Assembly: GCF_000384215.1 (NCBI RefSeq)
Contig: NZ_KB913032.1
Span: 1,823,021-1,887,020, forward strand
Length of the DNA: 64,000 nucleotides
DNA from: Amycolatopsis alba DSM 44262
GTDB taxonomy: Bacteria; Actinomycetota; Actinomycetes; Mycobacteriales; Pseudonocardiaceae
Direction: 5' to 3'
Shown one piece after another: positions 1-8,756 of the stretch. The position numbers were made by a program, and so were the translations under genes. Each line of letters starts with the position of its first letter. Position 1 is the stretch's first letter. Below the pieces are notes generated by a model. The model was not told where the DNA came from. It searched no databases and saw only the letters and a program-made list of their open reading frames with translations.

Positions 1-1590
1 CGCTGTCTGTCCGATCTCAACACCGTCCACCAGCTCCGGCACCGGCATTCCGCCGACGCGGCGGACATCCGGCGCGGTATCGAGTTCCAGGAGCAGGCGC
101 TGGCATGCCTGCCGTCCGGCCATCCGGACCTGGCCTTGGTGGCCGCGAACCTGGGCCAGGCGCACCACCAGTTCGCCACCACCACCGGCCGCCCCGTGGA
201 CGAGGACCGCCTCGGCCCCCTCATCGACGTGATCGTCGCATCGGCCGCCACGGCGTCGACGACGCAGCAAGTGCGCTCGTATCACGTGGCGGGCAGGGTG
301 GCGACGGTGCTCGGCGACCACCTCCGTGCCGCGGCACTGCTGGACTCGGCCGCCGCGCTGTTGCCGTCGCTCCCGCCGTCCGGCGCGAACTGGCGCGACC
401 GCGAATACCGGATAGGCCAGTACACGGGGCTGGTGCGGGAAAGCATCGCCGCGCACTGCGCCGTCGACGATCCGGCGGGCGCCGTCGAGGCGGCTGAACG
501 CGGCCGGGGCATCCTGCTGGCCGCCGAACTCGGTGTCAGCGCCGGTCCCGTCGCGGCGCCGGCGTTCCCCGAACTGCGGACGGCGGCGGCCGACGGGGCG
601 GTGGTGCTGGTCAACACCGATCTCCGCCAGGGTGAGGCGATCATCGTCACGGCCACCGGCGACCCGATCCACGTCCGCCTGCCCGGCCTCGGCGGCGACG
701 AACTCCACCAGCGGGTCCAGCACCTCATCGACGTCAACCAGCGAACCGGGTTCGCCGCCGTCCTGCACCAGCGGCGGGTCGTCCCGGACATCGTCGGCTG
801 GCTGTGGGACGTCGCCGTCGCCCCGATCCTGGCCGCCCTGCCCGACACGGACCGGGTGTGGTGGATGCCGACCGACCTGCTCGGCCTGTTCCCGTGGCAC
901 GCGGCCGGGCATCCCGGCGAACCGGGCGCGCTGGACGCCGTGGTCTCCTCCTACACGGCGACCCTGCGCACGTTGTCCCACGCCCGGTCCCGCCCGCCGT
1001 CGACCGAACGCAGGCAACTGACCGTCGCCGTCCGAGACGCCCAGGGCGCGGCTCCGCTGCCTGCCACCGTCAGCGAAGCGGAGCACCTCCACGGCGCCCA
1101 TCCCGGCTTGCCGCTGCTGATCGACGAGAACGCCACGGCCGACGCCGTGCTCACCGCCCTGCGCGGATCCACCTGGGCCCATTTCGCCTGCCACGCCGAC
1201 GCCGATCTGCTCGTTCCCTCACGCAGCGGAATCCGGCTGTACGACGGGATCCTGACGCTTTCGGAGATCAGCCGTCTGCGGCTGGCCGACGCCGAGCTGG
1301 CGTACCTGTCCGCCTGCTCGACCGCGAACCCCGGCATCACCCAGGCCGACGAGTCACTGCACCTGGCGTCGGCGTTCCAGCTGGCCGGTTTCCGCCACGT
1401 CATCGCCACCCTGTGGCCGATCGCCGACGACGTCGCGGCCACCACCGCCCGCGAGATCTACCGGCATCTGGACGGAACACCGTCCGCGGATTCCGCCGCC
1501 CACGCTGTCCGGCGGGCCACCCTCCAGCTGCGTGCCGAACATCCCGACCGCCCGGATCTGTGGGCGTCGCTCATCCACAACGGCCCCTGA
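1..1590 (+). CDS. TPR-CHAT domain protein (5' end outside window)
   Basis: The reading frame is open from base 1, so the true start lies upstream and only the C-terminal part (about 529 codons) is visible. The first ~170 residues are Ala/Leu-rich helical pairs of the tetratricopeptide type. The last ~230 residues form a CHAT domain, a caspase-like cysteine peptidase fold. The presumed catalytic His lies in HFACHA (His codon at 1192) and the Cys in YLSACST (Cys codon at 1315); the downstream TLWPIAD and the helix REIYRHL are typical of the fold. TPR-CHAT proteins often act as proteolytic effectors or signalling scaffolds, but the substrate cannot be read from sequence. A decayed response-regulator tail follows immediately and an orphan TPR gene lies 285 bp downstream. 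The family call is firm; the biological role is unknown. Confidence 0.85.
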   Translation, partial: RCLSDLNTVHQLRHRHSADAADIRRGIEFQEQALACLPSGHPDLALVAANLGQAHHQFATTTGRPVDEDRLGPLIDVIVASAATASTTQQVRSYHVAGRVATVLGDHLRAAALLDSAAALLPSLPPSGANWRDREYRIGQYTGLVRESIAAHCAVDDPAGAVEAAERGRGILLAAELGVSAGPVAAPAFPELRTAAADGAVVLVNTDLRQGEAIIVTATGDPIHVRLPGLGGDELHQRVQHLIDVNQRTGFAAVLHQRRVVPDIVGWLWDVAVAPILAALPDTDRVWWMPTDLLGLFPWHAAGHPGEPGALDAVVSSYTATLRTLSHARSRPPSTERRQLTVAVRDAQGAAPLPATVSEAEHLHGAHPGLPLLIDENATADAVLTALRGSTWAHFACHADADLLVPSRSGIRLYDGILTLSEISRLRLADAELAYLSACSTANPGITQADESLHLASAFQLAGFRHVIATLWPIADDVAATTAREIYRHLDGTPSADSAAHAVRRATLQLRAEHPDRPDLWASLIHNGP

Positions 1591-1745
1591 CTACCGCCGT
1601 GGACGGCCGAGCGCGTGTTCGTACGCGTAAATCGTGGCCTGCACCCGATCCCTGAGGCCGAGCTTGGCCGGCATCCGGGACAGGTGCGTTGACGGTCGCC
1701 TCGGACAGGAACAGCCGCGCCGCGACCCGCTACCGCGACTGGATC
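1591..1745 (-). pseudogene. Relic of a NarL/LuxR response-regulator C-terminus
   Basis: Reading the minus strand toward a TAG at 1591-1593 gives THLSRMPAKLGLRDRVQA followed by TIYAYEHALGRPRR. This aligns with the end of the intact response regulator at 4845-5504 (KSHLGRILQKLELRDRIQA, then VIFAYESRL). Upstream the similarity continues as VAARLFLSEATV, but only after a 2-nt frame change near 1690, and a TAG interrupts it near 1730. The receiver domain is absent. It is therefore a frameshifted fragment of a helix-turn-helix output domain, left behind by deletion or recombination. Its 3' end abuts the CHAT stop codon. Confidence 0.7.
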
Positions 1746-1875
1746 AGGCAGATCTCGGGCGCCTGAAGCTCGGGATTGGTGTTTTTTCACCGGTCTGATG
1801 GGACTTTCGGCCCTCGAAGCAGGGACTCGGCGTGCGGGATGGTGGAGCGACCGCTCGAATCCCGAGGTGAGCGCC

Positions 1876-2799
1876 ATGTTTGTCGAACCCGATGACGTGC
1901 GGAAGATCGAGGCGCGGACAAGGAATTTCCGCGCGCTGGACTACCGCTACGGCGGCGGCCGCTGCTTGGCCGCCGTAGCTGCCTATCAGACACGAGCCTC
2001 GCGCTTGCTCGTCCGGGGCTGCAGCGATTCGGTGCGGCGTCGCTTGTGCCTCGCGGTGGCGGATCTGGCGAATCTGGCGGGGTGGACCGCGTTCGACGCA
2101 GGCCGCGCCGACCTCGCGCACGCCGCGTTCGACGAAGCGCTGCGGCTGGCGGACGCGGGCGAAGACGCCGTGCTGGTCTCGAACATCTGCTATCGCAAGG
2201 GGCGGGTTTTCCTGCACCACGGCCGATCCCGGCAGGCACTAGGCGCTTTCCGGCGCGGCGAGCACGCGGCCGTGTCCGGCGGCTCGTCGCTGATGCTGAG
2301 CGTGCTGCGCGCGAACACGGCCTGGGCGTACGCGCAGCTCGGGGACAGCCGGGCCGCGCTCCGGTGGCTGGGCCGGGCGCGCGCGGCGTTCGACGAAGCC
2401 GACCTGACCGACGTTCCGCCGTATGCGGCGTTCTTCGGCGAGACCGATCTCGCGGCGATGGCCGGGACGGTCCACAACGAACTCGCCACCACCTCGGATC
2501 CCGGCCACGCCGGCGCGGCCATCAGCGAACTGACCGGCGTCGTCGATTCCTATCCGTGCGGGATGGCGCGCAGCAAGGCGTTCTGCCTGACGATGCTGGC
2601 CACGAGCCACCTCGTCGACGGAGACGCCGATCGTTCGGCGGAGGTGGCCGACGCGGTGCTCACCGATGCGGGAAGCTTGAAGTCCTCCCGCCTCACGGAC
2701 CGGCTGCGCCCGTTGTGGACGCAGGCGCATGTGCGCCGGGCCAACGCCGACGCACGGGACCTCGCCGACCGGATCGCGGATCCCCGGACCGCGGCGTAG
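1876..2799 (+). CDS. Orphan TPR protein resembling the C-terminus of XRE-type regulators
   Basis: A 307-residue cytosolic protein of repeated helix pairs (DLANLAGWTAFDAG, NICYRKGRVFLHHG, RANTAWAYAQLGDS, ETDLAAMAGTVHNELA). This pattern is familiar from the ligand- or protein-binding half of actinobacterial helix-turn-helix/TPR regulators, which normally carry an XRE domain at the N-terminus. No HTH is visible here: the chain opens at VRKIEARTRNFRALDYRYGGG, the linker point of the family. I chose the ATG at 1876 because GAGGTGAG sits 6-8 nt upstream; an in-frame start at 1798 would add 26 unconvincing residues. It could be a truncated regulator or a stand-alone partner protein. Function not assigned. 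Confidence 0.65.
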   Translation: MFVEPDDVRKIEARTRNFRALDYRYGGGRCLAAVAAYQTRASRLLVRGCSDSVRRRLCLAVADLANLAGWTAFDAGRADLAHAAFDEALRLADAGEDAVLVSNICYRKGRVFLHHGRSRQALGAFRRGEHAAVSGGSSLMLSVLRANTAWAYAQLGDSRAALRWLGRARAAFDEADLTDVPPYAAFFGETDLAAMAGTVHNELATTSDPGHAGAAISELTGVVDSYPCGMARSKAFCLTMLATSHLVDGDADRSAEVADAVLTDAGSLKSSRLTDRLRPLWTQAHVRRANADARDLADRIADPRTAA

Positions 2800-2802
2800 T
2801 GC

Positions 2803-3216
2803 TCACCCTGGCGTGATGCCGTAGCGCTCGCGCACTTCCTTGACCGTGGGCACCGCCCTGAACCCCAGATCACCCGCGCTGACGATGATCGACCGGTCGC
2901 GAGTCTTGCACTCCTGCGGAGTCGACCAACGACCTTCGATATCCGGCGACGCGGCGAAAGCCCTGACGACCGCTTCCATCACCACGATCGCCGCAGCCTT
3001 GTCCGCCGCCTCGACCACCACGTCACCGCGCTGCCAGCCGCCGCCGAACTGCTCACTGCAGTCCCACGTCGCGGAGGCCACCCCGTCGACCGACATCGCC
3101 GCCGCAGCGAACGCTTTCTTACATTTGGCGGCGACGCCTGTCGAACACCCTGAAACAGGCAGCGAAACGCCCGTTATCAAGGCGAGCAGCCACCATGCTC
3201 GCTTGCCTCGCGTCAC
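2803..3216 (-). CDS. Small secreted lipoprotein, unknown function
   Basis: A 137-residue protein starting with GTG at 3216, overlapping the stop of the upstream RDD gene by four bases (GTGA), so the two are translationally coupled. It has an N-terminal Lys/Arg region, a hydrophobic stretch (WWLLALITGVSLPVS) and a lipobox ending in GCS, giving lipidation at a Cys near residue 23. The mature part contains two further Cys (around AAKCKKAF and WDCSEQF) and resembles small actinobacterial surface lipoproteins with an alternating strand-helix pattern. It probably acts at the outer membrane face together with the RDD protein. No specific family recognised. Confidence 0.7.
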   Translation of the reverse strand: MTRGKRAWWLLALITGVSLPVSGCSTGVAAKCKKAFAAAAMSVDGVASATWDCSEQFGGGWQRGDVVVEAADKAAAIVVMEAVVRAFAASPDIEGRWSTPQECKTRDRSIIVSAGDLGFRAVPTVKEVRERYGITPG

Positions 3217-3728
3217 CGGGTGACATCCGCCGCACGAAGCCGGCCGGTGGCGCCGATGTCCACACTGACCCTGGCCAGTGAGCCGCCCGGCGCCCCGCCG
3301 CCCCAGGTGTGCATGGCGGCGAGGAGCGCGGGCATCAGCACCGTCCTGATCAGCATCGCCCAAGGCGCCTTCTTGCCGATCCGGCCACCCCCCGAGATCC
3401 GGACGAGCCTGGTACCGGCGAGAACCGCGCCGAGCGCGCGACCGTTCCCGTAGCAAACGCCATACAGCATCGGCACCGCGAACAGGATCGCCAACATGGC
3501 GAGGGCGATCAGCCCACCGTCGAGGTTCGCCGTGCGATCCACTCCCGCCAGGACAAGGACACCGGTCACCACACCGAGTACGAACACGGCGAAATCGACC
3601 AGCCAGGCCACGAACTGCCGCCCGGCTCCGGCCTCCACATAGGACGTACCGTCGCGGAAGACCGTCACCCGCTTGGCGGCTCGCGGTCCGAGCACCCGCA
3701 CCGCCCGGTCCTTGGGACTCTCCCCCAT
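3213..3728 (-). CDS. RDD family integral membrane protein
   Basis: 171 residues from the ATG at 3728, which has GGGAAAGG six bases upstream; the in-frame start at 3785 is less likely. An Arg/Asp-containing first membrane helix (RQFVAWLVDFAVFVLGVVTG) gives the RDD signature. A second hydrophobic hairpin (LIALAMLAILFAVPMLYGVCYG) follows, and a third near the C-terminus (AMLIRTVLMPALLAAMHTW). RDD proteins are small polytopic membrane proteins with poorly defined roles, some linked to ion exchange. First gene of a two-gene operon with the lipoprotein. Confidence 0.8.
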   Translation of the reverse strand: MGESPKDRAVRVLGPRAAKRVTVFRDGTSYVEAGAGRQFVAWLVDFAVFVLGVVTGVLVLAGVDRTANLDGGLIALAMLAILFAVPMLYGVCYGNGRALGAVLAGTRLVRISGGGRIGKKAPWAMLIRTVLMPALLAAMHTWGGGAPGGSLARVSVDIGATGRLRAADVTR

Positions 3729-3812
3729 CGAATACCTTTCCCGCCGAAGGCTTTCCCCGAAAGTATCCGACGCGCCCACGGGCACTGTGGTCCGTTCGAC
3801 CCAGTGGCACCG

Positions 3813-4616
3813 TTACGGGCCGAACCCCTCGATGATGTTCCCGATGGCCTCGGTGGTCGCCTCCCCGGCGTCCCAGCTGACGACGTGTCCGGCGCCGGGG
3901 ATGACGTGTTCGGTCACCCCTTCGGCCCGCGCCCAGCGTGGCATCGCGGTCGCGATGTTGCCTGTGCGGTCCTCTTCACCCCGGATGAGGCCGAGCGGTA
4001 CAGCCGAGCGGTACCCCGGCTCCGGGCCGACGAACGAAACGGTGGCACGCCAGACGTCGAGAAAGACACGTTTGGGCATCCGCGCGAACGTCGCCTCACA
4101 CTCGGCGATCCCTTCCGGGGTCACCGCCGAGGCGCGGGCCATGAGGCCAGGGAGCCGCGCGGCGGGGATGAGCGCCAGAGACGGTGCCGCGAGTTTCAGC
4201 AGAAGCCGTTCTGCCGCGGTCAGCGGCCCCGCATTCCAAGTGGAGTCCACGACGATCAGGCCCGACGCACGTCCAGGGAAACGGCGGACGAGCGCCTGGG
4301 CGAGATTCCCGCCGAGCGAGTGTCCGATCAGGATCGGACGGTCGAGCCCGAGGTGGCCGAGGAGGGAGATCAGGGCGTCGAGTGCGAGGGCCGCGCTGAA
4401 CCGAGTGCCCGGCGAGAGACTCGATTCCCCGTGCCCTGGCTGATCCCAGGTGACCACCCGATGGCCCGCTTCGTGCAGGGCACGCGCCTGCTCGTCGAAC
4501 ATCCGGTGATCCATCCCGGCGCCATGGGTGAAGACGACGGGTCGCCGCTCCCCCGCGAGGTCGCCGTACCGCAGCTCGTAGCCGTCCTTTCGGAGCACCC
4601 CAGCTATATTCACCAT
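3813..4616 (-). CDS. Alpha/beta-fold hydrolase
   Basis: 267 residues, the usual length for a single-domain alpha/beta hydrolase. An oxyanion-loop region (FTHGAGMDHRMF, near residue 30) precedes the nucleophile elbow GHSLGG with Ser at about 100. A candidate acid is in RGEEDRTG and the His is in GAGHVVSW near the C-terminus. No signal peptide, so cytosolic. Substrate (ester, epoxide or dienelactone type) cannot be told from the motif set. Transcribed alone; the following 228 bp to the response-regulator end show no gene. Confidence 0.85.
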   Translation of the reverse strand: MVNIAGVLRKDGYELRYGDLAGERRPVVFTHGAGMDHRMFDEQARALHEAGHRVVTWDQPGHGESSLSPGTRFSAALALDALISLLGHLGLDRPILIGHSLGGNLAQALVRRFPGRASGLIVVDSTWNAGPLTAAERLLLKLAAPSLALIPAARLPGLMARASAVTPEGIAECEATFARMPKRVFLDVWRATVSFVGPEPGYRSAVPLGLIRGEEDRTGNIATAMPRWARAEGVTEHVIPGAGHVVSWDAGEATTEAIGNIIEGFGP

Positions 4617-4844
4617 ATTCTGAACATACTGTACGCAGACTCGGCGATCATCGGTCTCGCCGTTGCGCGGGCACCGAGTGCGGCCTGGGCGTTGAGACGT
4701 TCCGCGGTTCGAGACGCTCCGGCAGGACCTCGGGAAACTCTATCCAGCAGTGTCCGGCCAGCTCCGGTGCGGTTGTCACCGGAGTCGGGTGGTTTCAGGC
4801 TGCCGAGGCGTAGTCCTTCTCTGCTGTTCCAGCGTTGAATGTCC

Positions 4845-5504
4845 TCACGCCGGGTGGATGAGGCGACTCTCATAAGCGAAGATCACGGCCTGGATCCGGT
4901 CGCGGAGCTCGAGTTTCTGCAGGATCCGCCCCAGGTGCGACTTCACGGTCGCCTCCGCGAGGTACAGGGTGGCCGCGATCTCCGAGTTGGACAGGCCGGC
5001 GCCCACCTTGAGGAGCACCTCGTGCTCACGGGCGCTGAGCCTGCTCAACCGCTCGTCGCGTTCGGTAGTGCCGTCAGGGATGTGCGGGTGGAACTTCTCC
5101 AGCAGACGGCGGGTGATCCGCGGGGAGACCACCGCGTCGCCCATGGCCACATGGCGGATCGCGGTGAGCAGTTCCTCGGGCCTGGTGTTCTTCAGCAGGA
5201 ACCCCGAGGCCCCGGCCTTGAGCCCGGCGAAGGCGTACTCGTCCAGATCGAAGGTGGTGAGGATCAGCACCCGTGTCCGCGGGCAGCTCCGGACGACCTG
5301 CCGGGTCGCCTCGATCCCGTCGGTCCCTGGCATCCGGACGTCCATGAGGACGACGTCGGGGCGCAGTTCCCCGGCGAGGCGGATGGCCTGAGCGCCGTCT
5401 TCGGCTTCTCCCACCGATGCCATGTCGGGCTGGGCTTCCAGAACCGTGCTGAAGGCCAAGCGGAGCAGCGCTTCGTCGTCGGCGATCAGAATGCGGATCG
5501 TCAT
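4845..5504 (-). CDS. NarL/LuxR-family response regulator
   Basis: 219 residues. The N-terminal receiver domain has the acidic pair at 9-10, the phospho-acceptor Asp at about 55 in VLMDVRMPG, the Thr in LTTFDLDEY and the conserved Lys in FLLKNT. A linker leads to a C-terminal LuxR helix-turn-helix (LSAREHEVLLKVGAGLSNSEIAATL, then VKSHLGRIL). Its ATG overlaps the stop of the histidine kinase gene by four bases, so kinase and regulator are a cognate pair. The target is not visible, although the divergent membrane hydrolase at 6988 is a natural candidate. Confidence 0.93.
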   Translation of the reverse strand: MTIRILIADDEALLRLAFSTVLEAQPDMASVGEAEDGAQAIRLAGELRPDVVLMDVRMPGTDGIEATRQVVRSCPRTRVLILTTFDLDEYAFAGLKAGASGFLLKNTRPEELLTAIRHVAMGDAVVSPRITRRLLEKFHPHIPDGTTERDERLSRLSAREHEVLLKVGAGLSNSEIAATLYLAEATVKSHLGRILQKLELRDRIQAVIFAYESRLIHPA

Positions 5505-6736
5505 GCGGACGCCACCCCGCTGCCGGCGAGGAACAGCCGGGTGTGAACACTCCAGCCGCCGCCAGGGAGCGGCCCGGCCCGCAACGTCCCCCCGTAGGCG
5601 GCCGAGCGCTCTCGCATACCGGCGACGCCGTGGCCGGACCGGGCGAAGTCCGGGGACGGCGGTCGGGGGCCGCTGTCGGTGACGTCCACGGTGACGGCCT
5701 CGTGGGAGCACTCGATCCGGACCTTCGCGTGAGTGCCGGCGGGGGTGTGCTTGAGGCTGTTGGTCAAGGCTTCCTGGACCAGCCGGTAGACGGTCAGTTG
5801 CGCGGTCGCGGGTACGTGGGTGTGGCCACCGTGGACTTCGACACGGGTCGGCAGCCCGGCGGCGCTCATCTGGTCGCCGAGGGTCGTCAGCTGGGCGATC
5901 CCCGGCAGCGGGTGGCGCAGCGCGTCCGGTTCGCCGGCGCGCAGGACGCCCAGGGAACGCCGCATGTCGGTCAAGGCCTGCCTGCCCGTCTCGGAGACCT
6001 GGAGCATCGCGGTGGTGGCCTTGCCGGGCGACCGATGCTGCGCGTAGACGGCGGCGTCGGTGAGCGCGACCATGACGGACAGGTTGTGGGTGACGATGTC
6101 GTGCATCTCCCGTGTGATCCGGGTCCTCTCTTCGGCGACGGCCACCCGCGCCTGCTGGTCCTGCTCCCGCTCCAAGCGCACGGCCCGTTCCTCGACGGCC
6201 GCGAGGTAGGCGCGGTTGGCCCGCACGTGCACACCGAAGACGCCGACGGCGACGATCATCGCGGTGACCGCGACGAACGGGGTGAGGAACGCGCCGTCGG
6301 TGGCCCAGCGCAGGCAGGCCAGCACGCCCCCTGCCTCCAGGACGGCCCCGGCGACCAGGGTGCCGCGCAGCTCCGAGTGCACGGCCACCGTGTAGAAGGC
6401 CACCAGCAAGGCGATGTCCGCCGATAGCTGGACGTCCAGCAGCCACTGCACCGAAGCCGCGGCCGCCACGGCGGCGAACACCGTCCGCGGGGCCCGGTGC
6501 CGCCACACCAAGGGCAGCATGAGGACGACGGTGAAGATCACGGCTGCCGGCAGTTCTCGCGGCGGCCGGGTGGTCACGACGTTGAGCAGGAGAAGCGCCG
6601 GCAGCAGCGAACCCCGCACCACCGGCGGCAACTGGGAAGCCCAGCGCCCGGCGGCTCTCCCCAACCGCACCGGCCAGACGGCTGTACTCGCAGAGCGCGC
6701 CCGGTGATCGCCGGGTTCCGCAGCCACCTCGGTCAT
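5501..6736 (-). CDS. NarL-type sensor histidine kinase
   Basis: About 411 residues from the ATG at 6736; a GTG one codon earlier is also possible. The N-terminal half has four to six hydrophobic segments between roughly 40 and 175 and little extracytoplasmic loop, so it probably senses a membrane-borne signal. A short coiled coil (EERAVRLEREQDQQARVAVAEERTR) leads into a HisKA_3 dimerisation domain with the phospho-acceptor in REMHDIVTHNLSVMV. A HATPase_c domain follows with an N-box (QEALTNSLKHTP), DSGPRP and GHGVAGMRERS. Co-transcribed with the response regulator. Confidence 0.92.
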   Translation of the reverse strand: MTEVAAEPGDHRARSASTAVWPVRLGRAAGRWASQLPPVVRGSLLPALLLLNVVTTRPPRELPAAVIFTVVLMLPLVWRHRAPRTVFAAVAAAASVQWLLDVQLSADIALLVAFYTVAVHSELRGTLVAGAVLEAGGVLACLRWATDGAFLTPFVAVTAMIVAVGVFGVHVRANRAYLAAVEERAVRLEREQDQQARVAVAEERTRITREMHDIVTHNLSVMVALTDAAVYAQHRSPGKATTAMLQVSETGRQALTDMRRSLGVLRAGEPDALRHPLPGIAQLTTLGDQMSAAGLPTRVEVHGGHTHVPATAQLTVYRLVQEALTNSLKHTPAGTHAKVRIECSHEAVTVDVTDSGPRPPSPDFARSGHGVAGMRERSAAYGGTLRAGPLPGGGWSVHTRLFLAGSGVASA

Positions 6737-6848
6737 CACGCGTTCCTGTCGATCCAGCCCCGTACAGGGCGCGTACCCAGTCCCGCCATGCTAAGCCGTG
6801 TGCACCGCCACGCACATGAGACCGGCGTCTGACGGCATCCGGCCGGGA

Positions 6849-6888
6849 TGCGACCTGAGGAGGAGTTCCACCACCTCCCGCGGTCGCA
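6849..6888. promoter_or_regulatory. Stem-loop / inverted repeat upstream of the membrane hydrolase
   Basis: TGCGACC (6849-6855) is inverted at 6882-6888, and a second inner pair GGAGG/CCTCC can extend the stem. It lies in the 250-bp divergent region between the histidine kinase and the hydrolase gene, about 100 bp before the hydrolase start. It could be an operator or a leader structure; no promoter boxes are convincing. Confidence 0.3.
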
Positions 6889-6987
6889 ACCGGGTCGCCG
6901 ATCCGACCTGCCGGATTGCCACTGCCGTCGCACCGGACGCGCTCCGGATTACGCTCCCGGTCGCCGGGAAATGGCGACCGGGGAGCG

Positions 6988-8469
6988 ATGTGGCCGCGCC
7001 TCCCCGGCGCCGACGATGGCCGGGTGACCGAGATCATCACGGGACTGAACCTGTCCCTCCTGGAAATCCTTGCGCTGCTTGGTGCCGTCGCTCTGGTGAT
7101 GGCTCGCTGGCTTCCGCCCGCCGCACGCTCCCGTGCCACGATCGCTGCGGGAGCGGCGCTCCTGGTGTCCGCGATCGCGCTGGGCGTGACGGGGATCCGC
7201 TGGCAGCTGCTGCCGGTGCTGGCAGGCGCCCTCCTCGCTGCGCCGTTCGCCTTCTCTCCCTTGCTGCGACGTCGTACCGGCCGTCGGGCTCGCTGGTGGC
7301 TCGCGTTGCCGGGATCGCTGGCCTGCACCGGGCTGATCACCGCGGGCGTCGTGGCCGCCTGGGCCTTTCCCGTCCCCGTATTTCCTGGGCCTTCGGGGCC
7401 GTTCGCGGTCGGCACCCGCGTGCTGCAGTGGACCGACCCGCTCCGCCCCGAGACCTTCACCGCCGATCCGCTCGACCGGCGCACGGTCGTGGCCCAGCTC
7501 TGGTACCCCGCGCAGAACAGCCCCGCGGACGCACCGCGGGCGCCCTATCTCGGACGCACGGAAGACGAAGCGCGCACCGTCTCCGAAGCCCTCGCCCGCG
7601 GAACCGGCCTGCCGGGGTTCTTGATGGACGACGTTCCGCGCGCCCGCACCCATTCGGTCTTCGGTGCCCCGGTGGCCCGCGAAGGCGGACGGTTCCCGAT
7701 CGTGCTGTTCTCGCCGGGGTCCAGCGGGGTGCGCACTCAGAACACCGCCTGGGCTGAGGAGCTGGCCAGCCGTGGCTACGTGGTCGCCGCCCTCGACCAC
7801 CCGTACGACTCCGCAGCCGTCGTCCTGGCCGACGGCCGGACGATCACCACCGAGACCGTCTCCAGTGGCGACCGGGACAAGGACGAGGAACTGGCGGCAG
7901 GCTGGACCTCGGTCCGGGCCGCCGACCTCGGCTTCGTCCTCACCCGGTTGACGGATCTGGACCGCGCTGACGGCGCCGACCCGCTGGCCGGCCGCCTGGA
8001 CACCGGCCGGGTCGCCGCGACCGGCCACTCCCTGGGAGGCGCCGCCGCCCTGCAGGCCGTCCGGAACGACCACCGGTTCGCGGCCGTCATCGATCTCGAC
8101 GGCTACCCGCACGGCCCAGTATCGCCCGCCCTCGACCGGCCCGCGCTCGTGCTCACCCAAGCCATCACCCCGGAAACCGACCCGCGCTACCTGCCCCGCC
8201 TCACCGAGGCGCTCGAACGCGGCACCGCGACGAGCTACCGGCTCACCATCCCCGGCGCGGCCCACCTCACCTTCACCGACGGCCCCCTGTACCTGCCGCC
8301 GGTGCCCTCGATAGTCGGCTCACTGGGCCGCACCGAAAGCCCGCGGGTCGTCGCCGCGGCCACTCTCGCCTTCCTCGACACCGTTCTCCGAGGCGCTCCC
8401 ACCGACCTGGCCGTCGCGCTACCCGCCTACGGCGACCTCAGAGTCCACCACCCGGACACCGCCCGCTGA
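6988..8469 (+). CDS. Membrane-anchored PAF-acetylhydrolase-like alpha/beta hydrolase
   Basis: About 493 residues. I chose the ATG at 6988 because GGGGAG lies 3-8 bases upstream; a GTG at 7024 is the alternative. The first ~120 residues hold four hydrophobic helices (for example LLEILALLGAVALVMARWL and LIAGVVAAWAF-like stretches). A large alpha/beta hydrolase domain then shows LWYPA, FSPGSSGVR and the nucleophile motif GHSLGGAAAL, with a DLDGYPHG strand and a late GAAHLTF histidine. This matches the platelet-activating-factor acetylhydrolase / dienelactone hydrolase-like superfamily, so lipid or ester hydrolysis at the outer membrane face is plausible. Divergent from the two-component system at 4845-6736. 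Confidence 0.85.
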   Translation: MWPRLPGADDGRVTEIITGLNLSLLEILALLGAVALVMARWLPPAARSRATIAAGAALLVSAIALGVTGIRWQLLPVLAGALLAAPFAFSPLLRRRTGRRARWWLALPGSLACTGLITAGVVAAWAFPVPVFPGPSGPFAVGTRVLQWTDPLRPETFTADPLDRRTVVAQLWYPAQNSPADAPRAPYLGRTEDEARTVSEALARGTGLPGFLMDDVPRARTHSVFGAPVAREGGRFPIVLFSPGSSGVRTQNTAWAEELASRGYVVAALDHPYDSAAVVLADGRTITTETVSSGDRDKDEELAAGWTSVRAADLGFVLTRLTDLDRADGADPLAGRLDTGRVAATGHSLGGAAALQAVRNDHRFAAVIDLDGYPHGPVSPALDRPALVLTQAITPETDPRYLPRLTEALERGTATSYRLTIPGAAHLTFTDGPLYLPPVPSIVGSLGRTESPRVVAAATLAFLDTVLRGAPTDLAVALPAYGDLRVHHPDTAR

Positions 8470-8756
8470 CCGGCACGGCACCGCGGAAAGCACGCGACGT
8501 CGGCGCCAACCCCCGCAAGGTCCAGCGGGCGCAATGCCACGCACTGGCAAGGTGTCGCCTGCCGTCAACACCTTCCTGCTCCGGTGAAACAGGCCCGCAC
8601 CGTGGTGACGAACGGGTCTGGGGAATCGGTGATCTCCCGAGTTCTGTCCGCGGTTCACGGCCTGACCGTCGTCGGGTCACCGGTTTGCCGATAACGCACC
8701 AGTTTCTCCGCGCACACGTTCGCGGTACCCACCGCTCCGTACGGCCGGACGAACCG

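Noticed and set aside
4845..7484. A long minus-strand frame that seems to fuse the response regulator to an upstream region
   Set aside because: The upstream part is low-complexity Arg/Gly/Ala shadow of the kinase and membrane hydrolase; the ATG at 5504 with a 4-nt overlap is the real start.
8470..8756. Short minus-strand frames between the membrane hydrolase and the esterase gene
   Set aside because: No ribosome site or coding bias; composition resembles random GC-rich DNA.
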